Positions 53,725 to 60,604 of a DNA stretch of 64,000 nucleotides are shown here, one piece after another. The notes beneath the pieces are model-generated. The model had not been told where the DNA came from, searched no databases, and worked only from the letters and a program-made list of their open reading frames with translations. Position 1 is the stretch's first letter. Each line of letters opens with the position of its first letter. The position numbers and the translations under genes were made by a program. Source of the DNA: MED-G105 sp965263305. Its GTDB lineage: Bacteria > Pseudomonadota > Alphaproteobacteria > Caulobacterales > Parvularculaceae. The DNA lies in assembly GCA_965263305.1 (NCBI GenBank), contig OZ253666.1, forward strand, positions 1 through 64,000. The letters run 5' to 3'.

Positions 53725-54183
53725 TTATGGACGGTAGGTCTGCACGACCTCAACAAACTCGCCGTAACGCTTGGACAATGGGTCCGTTGCTTCGCGCGTC
53801 ACGCCTGACCAGTGGTCAGCAATTTTCGTCGCGAATGACATGTTCTTTTCTAGCGCGCTCTGCGCATAGGCTGATTGAACTTCGAAGGCTTCCTGGACGC
53901 TTCCAGCGCTCGTTGCCGATTTAGCAGCGGAGACGCCATCTTCGTAGGCTTCCTTAACAAAGGCCGTCTGCTCGGAAGCAGCTTTTTCCAAACCGCGAGC
54001 ATATGCGCCGGCGCATGCCATCACGGCTTCTAAAGAACCTTTTTGGAAATCGGCGAAGGCCGTTGCACTTTTCGCAAAGCGCTCATACCCGTCTTTGAAC
54101 GCTTCTGGGTTCATCATCGAAAAAGCGTCAAACCCTTGGCCGTTGCTTTGTGCGGTTTTAGTCGTCTTTCCATTAGTGGTCAT
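53725..54183 (-). CDS. Phasin-family granule protein
   Basis: A small amphipathic protein that coats polyhydroxyalkanoate granules. 152 residues, almost entirely helical: after a disordered start (TTNGKTTKTAQSNGQGFDAF) come the phasin segments NPEAFKDGYERFAKSATAF, SEQTAFVKEAYEDGVSAAKS and FEVQSAYAQSALEKNMSFAT. No cysteine network or catalytic residue. It has GGGAG upstream, a strong terminator downstream, and paired TGC-N3-GCA sites in its promoter region that may bind PhaR. No PHA synthase is in this window. Confidence 0.87.
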   Translation of the reverse strand: MTTNGKTTKTAQSNGQGFDAFSMMNPEAFKDGYERFAKSATAFADFQKGSLEAVMACAGAYARGLEKAASEQTAFVKEAYEDGVSAAKSATSAGSVQEAFEVQSAYAQSALEKNMSFATKIADHWSGVTREATDPLSKRYGEFVEVVQTYRP

Positions 54184-54248
54184 TTGTTGCTCCCTGTATA
54201 ATCACTAACTTTTCGGCATGGCCAAGGCCATCCGCTAAATCCTGTTTG

Positions 54249-54302
54249 TGCAACGCAACATAGTTTGCTTTTTTTCAAGGTCAAGCAGTTTTTTGCGTTG
54301 CA
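54249..54302 (-). promoter_or_regulatory. Paired TGC-N3-GCA elements upstream of the phasin gene
   Basis: TGCAACGCAA at 54249-54258 and its exact complement TTGCGTTGCA at 54293-54302 form a 10-bp inverted repeat separated by 34 bases; each contains TGC-N3-GCA. The alphaproteobacterial PhaR repressor of phasin genes recognises CTGC-N3-4-GCAG-type sites, and the pair sits 66-119 bases from the phasin start. This fits a PHA-responsive operator, but is not proven. Confidence 0.55.
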
Positions 54303-54677
54303 ACATCGCCTTTATGGCGAAAATTCAGAATTTTCTCCACCCGCATGGATCACGGATCAGGACATCCATCTGGCACTGAGGCCCAAATGCTTTTTCAGGC
54401 GCCCCTCCCGGCATCCCAAAAAGCGCTGACCGCAAACATCGCTAACAAAGAGTATCCAGAAATGGTCAACGATTGTTAACGATCCGTTTACATGCTCGCG
54501 CCATTCTAACGAGATCGGCACAGACCTTGCTCATCCTTTATGGATACAAAGACGTGTCGGCGGGGTCGGGGCGATTCCCCCTCAAAGACGAAAAATTAAG
54601 TCGCGATTGCCGCTAAGTTTAGCGGGATCGTTGAATTTTGATTTGCAATGAAGACGCATTTCGATGAGGCTGGAAAC
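54303..54677. other. Intergenic region with a CtrA-like site before the D,D-carboxypeptidase gene
   Basis: About 375 bases. At 54476-54491, TTAA-N7-TTTAC has one mismatch to the CtrA consensus TTAA-N7-TTAAC. The following gene is a peptidoglycan carboxypeptidase, so cell-cycle control would make sense. A ribosome site GAGG lies 8 bases before the ATG at 54678. No small gene or RNA is seen. Confidence 0.35.
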
Positions 54678-56099
54678 ATGATGAAACGACTTAGTTGTGT
54701 TGGCGTGGCTCTTCTTATCGCCTCCTTCGTCATCATGGCGCCAACGGCGGCCGTGGCGAATTCTAAGTACGCCGCTTATGTGGTTCATGCGAATTCTGGC
54801 GATGTCTTATTCAGCCGATACGCCAATCATCGCCGCTATCCAGCGTCCCTTACCAAAATGATGACCCTCTATATGCTCTTCCAAGAGTTGGAGGCCGGTC
54901 GGTTAACGCTTGATTCAAAATTAAAGGTATCCGCCCGCGCCGCGGCGCAGCCTCCTTCGAAACTGGGGGTGAAGGCCGGCACAACGATTGATGTTGAAAC
55001 CGCCATCGAGGCCCTCGTGGTGAAATCGGCGAACGATGTCGCGGTCGTCGTCGCCGAAGCGATTTCAGGATCGGAATGGAAGTTCGCCCGCGCCATGACC
55101 ACCCGCGCTCGGGCCCTCGGCATGAGCCGCACGACCTTCCGAAACGCCTCCGGACTGCCCAACCGCAAGCAGGTGACCACCGCGCGGGATCTTGCGCGTC
55201 TTTCCCAGCGGCTCATCCATGATCACGCCGACTATTTCCACTATTTCAACAAAAAGAGCTTCACGTGGAATGGCCGTGTATACCGCACCCATAACGCACT
55301 CGTAAAAACTTATGACGGGGCTGATGGCCTCAAGACGGGATACACGCGCCTATCGGGCTACAACCTATCAACGACCGCGCAGCGAGATGGCAATCGATTG
55401 ATCGGCATCGTCCTCGGCGGACGCTCGTCACGGACGCGCGACGCCCATATGCGGAAGATTTTGACTGAGAGTTTCGCGGCGATCAAAAAGAAGCCGACGT
55501 TGATCGCCGACCTGCATCGCAAGAAGCCAACGCCGAGCATTAAGCCAACGCGCCTCGCCGAATTGGAAGCCGCCCGCCAGGTCGCCGCTATTCCCACCCC
55601 AAGCATCGCGTTTAACAAAGCGCTTCAAAATGAGTTACTGGCGGCAACGGACACATTTGACGGCGCCGCAACGACGGCGCTTGTGCAAGGCAACGCGCGC
55701 GATCCTTTATCTTCTGATGCGATTAGCGCGCTGATCGCCGCGGCCGACAGCGATGATTTCAATGAGTTTGAGCGCATTCGCCTGGCCGCCGTCGGCGCGG
55801 AACTCGAGACATGGGCCGAAGGCGATTTTGATCCCCCAACGGATCTTAGCTGGACAGTGCAGATCGGCGCATACTCCGAAAAGGCCCTGGCCCAAGTAGA
55901 GCTAGAAACAGCCGCCGCCGCCGCCAACCTCACCAAGTTCCACCGCACTGTTGAACCTGTGGACGCGCCTGATGGCGTGCTCTACCGGGCCCGGTTCACG
56001 CACCTTAGTGAATTGGATGCCATTGACGCCTGCAAAACAATCCGCGCAGCGAACCTGAAATGCTTCGTGCTGAAAGACGGATCGCCGGCCGAAAACTAA
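54678..56099 (+). CDS. D-alanyl-D-alanine carboxypeptidase with SPOR domain
   Basis: A penicillin-binding protein 5/6-type enzyme that trims the terminal D-Ala of peptidoglycan stems. 473 residues from the ATG at 54678, which has GAGG 8 bases upstream and begins the signal peptide (MMKRLSCVGVALLIASFVI). Catalytic motifs are SLTKMM (S-x-x-K), SAN and KTGYT. After a long Ala-rich linker, the last 75 residues (WTVQIGAYSEKALAQVELET and following) form a SPOR domain that binds denuded glycan at the division site. The combination is common in Alphaproteobacteria. Confidence 0.94.
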   Translation: MMKRLSCVGVALLIASFVIMAPTAAVANSKYAAYVVHANSGDVLFSRYANHRRYPASLTKMMTLYMLFQELEAGRLTLDSKLKVSARAAAQPPSKLGVKAGTTIDVETAIEALVVKSANDVAVVVAEAISGSEWKFARAMTTRARALGMSRTTFRNASGLPNRKQVTTARDLARLSQRLIHDHADYFHYFNKKSFTWNGRVYRTHNALVKTYDGADGLKTGYTRLSGYNLSTTAQRDGNRLIGIVLGGRSSRTRDAHMRKILTESFAAIKKKPTLIADLHRKKPTPSIKPTRLAELEAARQVAAIPTPSIAFNKALQNELLAATDTFDGAATTALVQGNARDPLSSDAISALIAAADSDDFNEFERIRLAAVGAELETWAEGDFDPPTDLSWTVQIGAYSEKALAQVELETAAAAANLTKFHRTVEPVDAPDGVLYRARFTHLSELDAIDACKTIRAANLKCFVLKDGSPAEN

Positions 56100-56120
56100 A
56101 ATTAGGCATTAATAAAAACA

Positions 56121-56149
56121 AAAGCAGCGCTTTCGCGAAGCGCTGCTTT
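56121..56149 (+). terminator. Intrinsic terminator after the D,D-carboxypeptidase gene
   Basis: AAAGCAGCGCTT at 56121-56132 pairs with AAGCGCTGCTTT at 56138-56149, followed by TCTATTA. The stem is strong, and the loop is 5 bases. On the minus strand it would also terminate pdhA-side transcripts. Confidence 0.8.
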
Positions 56150-56240
56150 TCTATTACGGGCCTCGGGCCAATCGAGATTTTTCTCGGGTCCCCGAGAGCG
56201 ATGACGACGCGTATTCCAATGTGGGCGGCGTCACCGCCCC

Positions 56241-57254
56241 TCAGGCAACGATATCCGTAAACAGCTCCGATGGGTCCGGCTCGGGGCTTTCTAGTGAGAA
56301 ATCCGCCGCTTCTTTCACGATCGCTTTTAGCTCTTTGTCTATTTCTTTCAACGCAGCCTCATCCGCAAAGCCACCATCGATGATGCGCTGTTCGCATTTC
56401 TTCAACGGATCAGAATGTTCGCGGATGTCATCGACTTCCTCGCGCGTGCGGTACTTCGCCGGGTCGGACATGGAGTGGCCGCGATAGCGGTAGGTTTTCA
56501 TCTCCAGCACATAGGGCCCATCGCCCCGCCTTGCATGGGCAATGGCGTCGCGGGCGGCTTCGCGCACCGCAATGACATCCATGCCGTCAACTTCCATCCC
56601 TGGGATCCCGAAGGAGGCGCCGCGCCGGTATAGGTGGGTTTCCGAATGGGAGCGCTGAACGCTGGTGCCCATCGCGTACTGATTATTTTCGATAATAAAT
56701 ACGACCGGCAACTTCCAAAGCTGGGCCATATTCATGGCTTCAAAAACCTGGCCCTGGTTGGAGGCACCGTCGCCGAAGTAAGTAAGGCTCACGCTATCGT
56801 TGCCGCGATATCTGTTCGCGAGGGCAAGCCCGGCTCCGAGGGGAATTTGCGCGCCAACAATGCCGTGGCCGCCATAAAACTCTTCCTCTTTGGAGAACAT
56901 GTGCATGGAGCCGCCCTTGCCCTTGGAGTAGCCCCCTTCCCGGCCGGTCAGCTCCGCCATCACGCCTTTCGGGTCCATTCCGCAGGCGAGCATATGCCCG
57001 TGATCGCGATAGCCGGTGATCACCTGATCGCCTTTTTGCTTCACGGCCTCGACGCCCACGACCACCGCTTCTTGCCCGATATAAAGGTGGCAGAACCCGC
57101 CAATATGACCCATGCCGTAGAGCTGGCCAGCGCGCTCTTCAAACCGGCGGATCAGCAGCATATCGCGGTAATATTTTAACAGCTCCTCCCCCGTCGCCGC
57201 CAAGTTAGAAGCGGGCTGTGAAGCAGGTTTCGACGCAGCGTTGTTAGCGGCCAT
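56241..57254 (-). CDS. pdhA: Pyruvate dehydrogenase E1 component alpha subunit
   Basis: Decarboxylates pyruvate with thiamine diphosphate and passes the acetyl group to E2. 337 residues from the ATG at 57254, which has AAAGGAG 8 bases upstream; an open frame continues 195 bases further upstream but is not E1-like. Motifs: FEERAGQLYGMGHIGGFCHL, GKGGSMHMFS, and the TPP-binding GDGASNQGQVFEAMNMAQLW ending in ENNQYAMGTS. The phosphorylation-loop-like region YRYRGHSMSDPAKYRTREEV is present. pdhB is expected immediately downstream in relatives, but here the D,D-carboxypeptidase gene is convergent. Confidence 0.95.
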   Translation of the reverse strand: MAANNAASKPASQPASNLAATGEELLKYYRDMLLIRRFEERAGQLYGMGHIGGFCHLYIGQEAVVVGVEAVKQKGDQVITGYRDHGHMLACGMDPKGVMAELTGREGGYSKGKGGSMHMFSKEEEFYGGHGIVGAQIPLGAGLALANRYRGNDSVSLTYFGDGASNQGQVFEAMNMAQLWKLPVVFIIENNQYAMGTSVQRSHSETHLYRRGASFGIPGMEVDGMDVIAVREAARDAIAHARRGDGPYVLEMKTYRYRGHSMSDPAKYRTREEVDDIREHSDPLKKCEQRIIDGGFADEAALKEIDKELKAIVKEAADFSLESPEPDPSELFTDIVA

Positions 57255-58007
57255 AGCGGGCGCTCCTTTTCGTTCATCGCCTGTGGGATAAGGTTTACCA
57301 GACGTTGTCTCGTCGGTTCTAGGCGGTTGAGACCGCCCCCACAAGCGCCGCCCAATGAGTTTTGAGGCCAGCTTGGCCCCGCGCCTTGCGGCGAGGATCG
57401 CTTTTTGAACAGGGTTGTCCGACAAAATGCCCGCCTTTACCCCAACCATGTGAAAGCGGGGTTACCGTAACGTCCTAACAATTGCGACGGGTGTTTATAG
57501 AATTTCGGATCTACCGTGAACCCACACGGATGGGGTCACCGCGCCTCCGTGACGAGCGATTGAATAAGGCAGTGTTCGGTAGGCTTGGCTCTGCTCGGCG
57601 ACACCGCGTCCAGTGGCGGTATGCCGGCAACACTGTCTGGCCGCATTACGCTCGCGGTGGAATGGCGCCCACAACCACGCCGGGAGACTTGGGTAAGTTA
57701 AACGCGCCGCCACGTTGAACGAATCAGTTCAACCGCCCGACAAGACAATATTACTGAGTAAATAGAGACTAGGACTCTTGTATTGAATTTTGTGACTCCA
57801 GGGCTAAAAACTAGTATTTTGGAATATAATGCTAATTCTGATTCAGATTATTAATCAAAAAGAGCATTTTGGTTAAGATTCTTAATTCCAATCCCCCTTT
57901 TCATCGACTATGCTAATGAAGTTGATTGAGTTCAACACAAGCTGGTTGTTATGAACAATAAATAACAACCAATAATATATAACATATAAATGGAATAAGT
58001 ACACGAA
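57255..58007. other. Accessory intergenic region, strongly AT-rich in its second half
   Basis: About 750 bases with no convincing gene. From 57255 to about 57720 composition is like the genome and frames look like chance. From 57760 it becomes AT-rich: by hand count 57781-58020 has about 29% GC. A perfect 8-bp hairpin lies at 57944-57970. This probably is the promoter region of the small peptide gene that follows, and its composition suggests a foreign origin. Confidence 0.6.
57944..57970 (+). promoter_or_regulatory. Hairpin or operator upstream of the GG-leader peptide gene
   Basis: GGTTGTTA at 57944-57951 and its exact complement at 57963-57970 enclose 11 bases. It lies 38 bases before the peptide start, within the AT-rich leader. 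Either a repressor site or a 5' UTR hairpin is possible. Confidence 0.45.
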
Positions 58008-58181
58008 ATGAAAAAAGGAAATAACATCGAATTTAATTTCGAAATTCTCAGCATTGACGAACTACAACAGATTAACGGTGGTAATTCTATTTTTTTTGCT
58101 CCGCTTGACTGCGAATTTCGCCACCTCGACAGTGCTTCGCGCGATTTTTGCGCTAACCTTCGCCGCTATCGCCTTTATTGA
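58008..58181 (+). CDS. Double-glycine-leader peptide, bacteriocin-like precursor
   Basis: 57 codons, overlooked by length filters. The leader MKKGNNIEFNFEILS continues as LSIDELQQINGG and matches the classic bacteriocin leader consensus LS-x2-EL-x2-I-x-GG, cleaved after the second Gly by C39 peptidases of ABC exporters. The predicted core of 32 residues starts at residue 26 (NSIFFAPLDC) and has cysteines at core positions 10 and 23, five Arg and a C-terminal RRYRLY, giving a slightly cationic peptide able to form one disulfide. The leader half of the gene is AT-rich, the core half nearer the genome average. The ribosome site is weak (GGAA 12 bases upstream). A thioredoxin-fold gene follows 75 bases on. 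No exporter gene is in the window. The product is not a recognised family. Confidence 0.72.
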   Translation: MKKGNNIEFNFEILSIDELQQINGGNSIFFAPLDCEFRHLDSASRDFCANLRRYRLY

Positions 58182-58256
58182 GCAATAACCTCATGGTGCG
58201 TTCCACTTTGCGCAAGCGGAGACGCAATATAGGAATCTTATTCACGCTCCCATACT

Positions 58257-58784
58257 TTGGATCAAATTCATAAAAGAGAAGCACTCGATGCCGGCGAAGG
58301 CGATATTGTCCTCGGTGATTTGTCCAACGATGCCGTTGAACTGGCGCTCGTGGTCAGCATCGGATGTAACGATTGCAGTATCGCTATTAGGCATGCTGAG
58401 CGTATTCTCAGCGCAATGAACGGTGGCGTGCGCATAAGACTGCGTCTATTTGCCAAGAAGTTTAAATTTTACTACGAATTGACCGACGATATTCTATCGG
58501 CCAGCATTGAGGGACGCCATGAAGACGCTTTTGCACGCCTGCTGGAGAAAACAAAGCGCTCCCTCCATTTAACGCCCGAATTATCAATCCCGGCGAACCC
58601 GGCAGATTATTCAACCGCCCTCCAGGCTCAATTACAGTGGTATAATGATCAAGGTCTGAAGCACATCCCGGTTATCGCCTTTCAAGGGTATATCTATGCA
58701 GGCGTCCGGGTAGAGGATTTGCAAAGCTTGATCCAGAACGCTGCCGCACAGGTACGCGCCGCCCGCCGAAAAGCGGCCGCCTGA
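58257..58784 (+). CDS. Thioredoxin-fold protein with CNDC motif, partner of the GG-leader peptide
   Basis: 175 residues from a TTG start; an in-frame TAG lies 27 bases upstream and no ATG is available. The domain starts with GDIVLGD, then a redox-type helix start SIGCNDCSIAIRHAERIL (cysteines encoded at 58365-58376), and near the end the cis-Pro segment HIPVIAFQGYIYAGVRVEDL. This order resembles the C-terminal thioredoxin domain of the VKOR/thioredoxin proteins found with GG-leader peptides in Bacteroidota. Here no VKOR or peptidase domain precedes it and no signal peptide is seen, so it is either a reduced stand-alone version or the remnant of a longer gene. Disulfide formation in the nearby two-cysteine peptide is the natural hypothesis. 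It converges with ftsB, 11 bases away. Confidence 0.7.
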   Translation: MDQIHKREALDAGEGDIVLGDLSNDAVELALVVSIGCNDCSIAIRHAERILSAMNGGVRIRLRLFAKKFKFYYELTDDILSASIEGRHEDAFARLLEKTKRSLHLTPELSIPANPADYSTALQAQLQWYNDQGLKHIPVIAFQGYIYAGVRVEDLQSLIQNAAAQVRAARRKAAA

Positions 58785-58795
58785 GATCTGACACC

Positions 58796-59152
58796 CTAGT
58801 GCAGGTTTGCGTCGGTCTTTTCGCGCGCGTCTGCCACGAGCGCCTCGAACTCCCGGCGGGGGATAATCCGCTCGCCCTCTTGGGCATAGCCTAAAACGGC
58901 CCGGATACGTTCATCGACGAGGTCGGGGTCGAGGGATTTTGGATTGAGCTGGCGCGCCCGCGCCTCTAGATCGTCGCGCATGGCAATCAGCTCATCGAGG
59001 GTGCGCTGGTCTTCCGCCGCTTTACGGCTGAGCGCCTTCATCGCGCTATAGCCCGACGGCCCCAGCAACGCGCTGTAGGCCTCAATGGAAATCCAAAAGA
59101 CGCAGGCCGCTGGCATGGCGGCCTCCAACAGAAAACGCAAAATAAAACGCAC
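58796..59152 (-). CDS. ftsB: FtsB/DivIC-family septum formation initiator
   Basis: A bitopic divisome protein. 118 residues: a short cytosolic start, one transmembrane helix (about 8-30), then a coiled coil (SRKAAEDQRTLDELIAMRDD) and the family end region ERIRAVLGYAQEGERII. It follows eno by 89 bases. In related genomes eno, this gene and pdhA are neighbours; here the peptide/thioredoxin island lies between it and pdhA. Confidence 0.87.
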   Translation of the reverse strand: MRFILRFLLEAAMPAACVFWISIEAYSALLGPSGYSAMKALSRKAAEDQRTLDELIAMRDDLEARARQLNPKSLDPDLVDERIRAVLGYAQEGERIIPRREFEALVADAREKTDANLH

Positions 59153-59241
59153 GAACCAATCCCCTTTGCGACTCAGCTGAATCGATCAGGGTTAATGAAG
59201 GGTTAAAAACGAATTATTCCGGCGCGAAAGACGAAAAAGAG

Positions 59242-60525
59242 TTATCCGAGCAATGTGGCAAACGCCCCTTTTCCGGCGTATACGGCATATTCATCAAGCT
59301 CTTCTTCAATGCGAAGAAGTTGATTGTATTTCGCCGTGCGGTCGGACCGGGCGAGCGAGCCCGTTTTAATCTGGCCGCAATTTGTCGCCACCGCGAGGTC
59401 AGCGATGGTTGCATCTTCGGTCTCCCCGGACCGGTGAGACATGACGGCGCGATAGCCGGCGCGATGGGCCGTCTCAACCGCGGCCAAGGTTTCCGTTAAG
59501 GTGCCGATCTGATTGACTTTGACGAGAATGGAATTGGCGCAGGCCTTTTCAATGCCGTCTTTTAAGCGCGCTTCGTTGGTGACGAAAAGATCGTCCCCCA
59601 CCAGCTGACAACGATCGCCAACGGCCACGGTCAGCGCATTCCACCCCGACCAATCGTCTTCGTCCATCCCGTCTTCTATGGAAATAATAGGATACTGATT
59701 AATCAGCGCCTTGTAGTAATCCACCATGCCGCCGGTATCGAGCACTTTGTCTTCGCCCGCCAGATGGTATTTGCCGTCTTTGTAAAATTCTGTCGACGCG
59801 GCGTCGAGCGCGATGAAGACATCTTCCCCCGGGCGGCGGCCCGTCGCCTCGATCGCTTTCAAAATGAAGTCGAGCGCTTCGGTCGACGAGCCGAGATTGG
59901 GCGCAAATCCGCCCTCATCGCCAACATTTGTGTTGTGCCCGGCCTCTTTCAGCTCTTTCTTCAAGGCGTGGAAAATCTCAGCGCCCCAGCGCAGCGCGTC
60001 GCGAAAGCTATCCGCGCCGAGGGGCATGATCATGAACTCTTGGATATCGATGGGATTGTCCGCATGGGCGCCGCCATTGATGATATTCATCATAGGCGCA
60101 GGAAGGACCCTGGCGGAGACGCCGCCGACATAGCGATAAAGCGGCAGGCCCGACGCCTCGGACGCCGCTTTCGCTACGGCGAGGGAGACGCCCAAGATGG
60201 CGTTCGCGCCAAGGCGGGATTTGTTTTCCGTCCCGTCAAGAGCAATCAACGTGTGGTCGATATCGACTTGTTCTTCAGCCTCGAGCCCGGAGAGCGCGTC
60301 TAGAATTTCCGCATTCACCGCATTCACGGCGTCACGCACGCCCTTCCCCCCATACCGATCGCCGCCGTCACGCCGCTCATGGGCTTCATGGGCGCCGGTG
60401 GACGCCCCTGACGGGACGCCAGCGCGGCCCATGGACCCGTCTTCGAGGACGACATCGACTTCTATCGTTGGGTTGCCCCGGCTATCTAAAATCTCACGGC
60501 CAATAATATCGACAATCGCCGTCAT
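59242..60525 (-). CDS. eno: Enolase
   Basis: Interconverts 2-phosphoglycerate and phosphoenolpyruvate in glycolysis. 427 residues. The N-terminus has IIGREILDSRGNPTIEVDVV; GASTGAHEAHERRDGG includes the loop near the active site; metal ligands lie in ISIEDGMDEDDW and VGDDLFVTN; the signature MSHRSGETEDATIADLAVAT follows. Also a component of the RNA degradosome in some bacteria, which the sequence does not test. Confidence 0.97.
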   Translation of the reverse strand: MTAIVDIIGREILDSRGNPTIEVDVVLEDGSMGRAGVPSGASTGAHEAHERRDGGDRYGGKGVRDAVNAVNAEILDALSGLEAEEQVDIDHTLIALDGTENKSRLGANAILGVSLAVAKAASEASGLPLYRYVGGVSARVLPAPMMNIINGGAHADNPIDIQEFMIMPLGADSFRDALRWGAEIFHALKKELKEAGHNTNVGDEGGFAPNLGSSTEALDFILKAIEATGRRPGEDVFIALDAASTEFYKDGKYHLAGEDKVLDTGGMVDYYKALINQYPIISIEDGMDEDDWSGWNALTVAVGDRCQLVGDDLFVTNEARLKDGIEKACANSILVKVNQIGTLTETLAAVETAHRAGYRAVMSHRSGETEDATIADLAVATNCGQIKTGSLARSDRTAKYNQLLRIEEELDEYAVYAGKGAFATLLG

Positions 60526-60604
60526 CGGGCATTCTCCAATTTCTATAAGCCGCTCATGCGGCGTTTCGTATTAAAGCACTCGTGATCGGTTGCTCGACCG
60601 CTCA

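Noticed and set aside
57255..57449. In-frame N-terminal extension of pdhA
   Set aside because: The frame is open, but E1-alpha proteins begin near the ATG at 57254, which has a strong ribosome site; the extension has no E1-like features.
57495..57713. 72-codon minus-strand frame in the accessory island
   Set aside because: No ribosome site, no recognisable domain, odd composition; likely chance.
58193..58270. 25-codon plus-strand frame starting with a basic stretch just before the thioredoxin gene
   Set aside because: Too short and out of frame with the thioredoxin gene; kept only as a possible sign of a frameshift.
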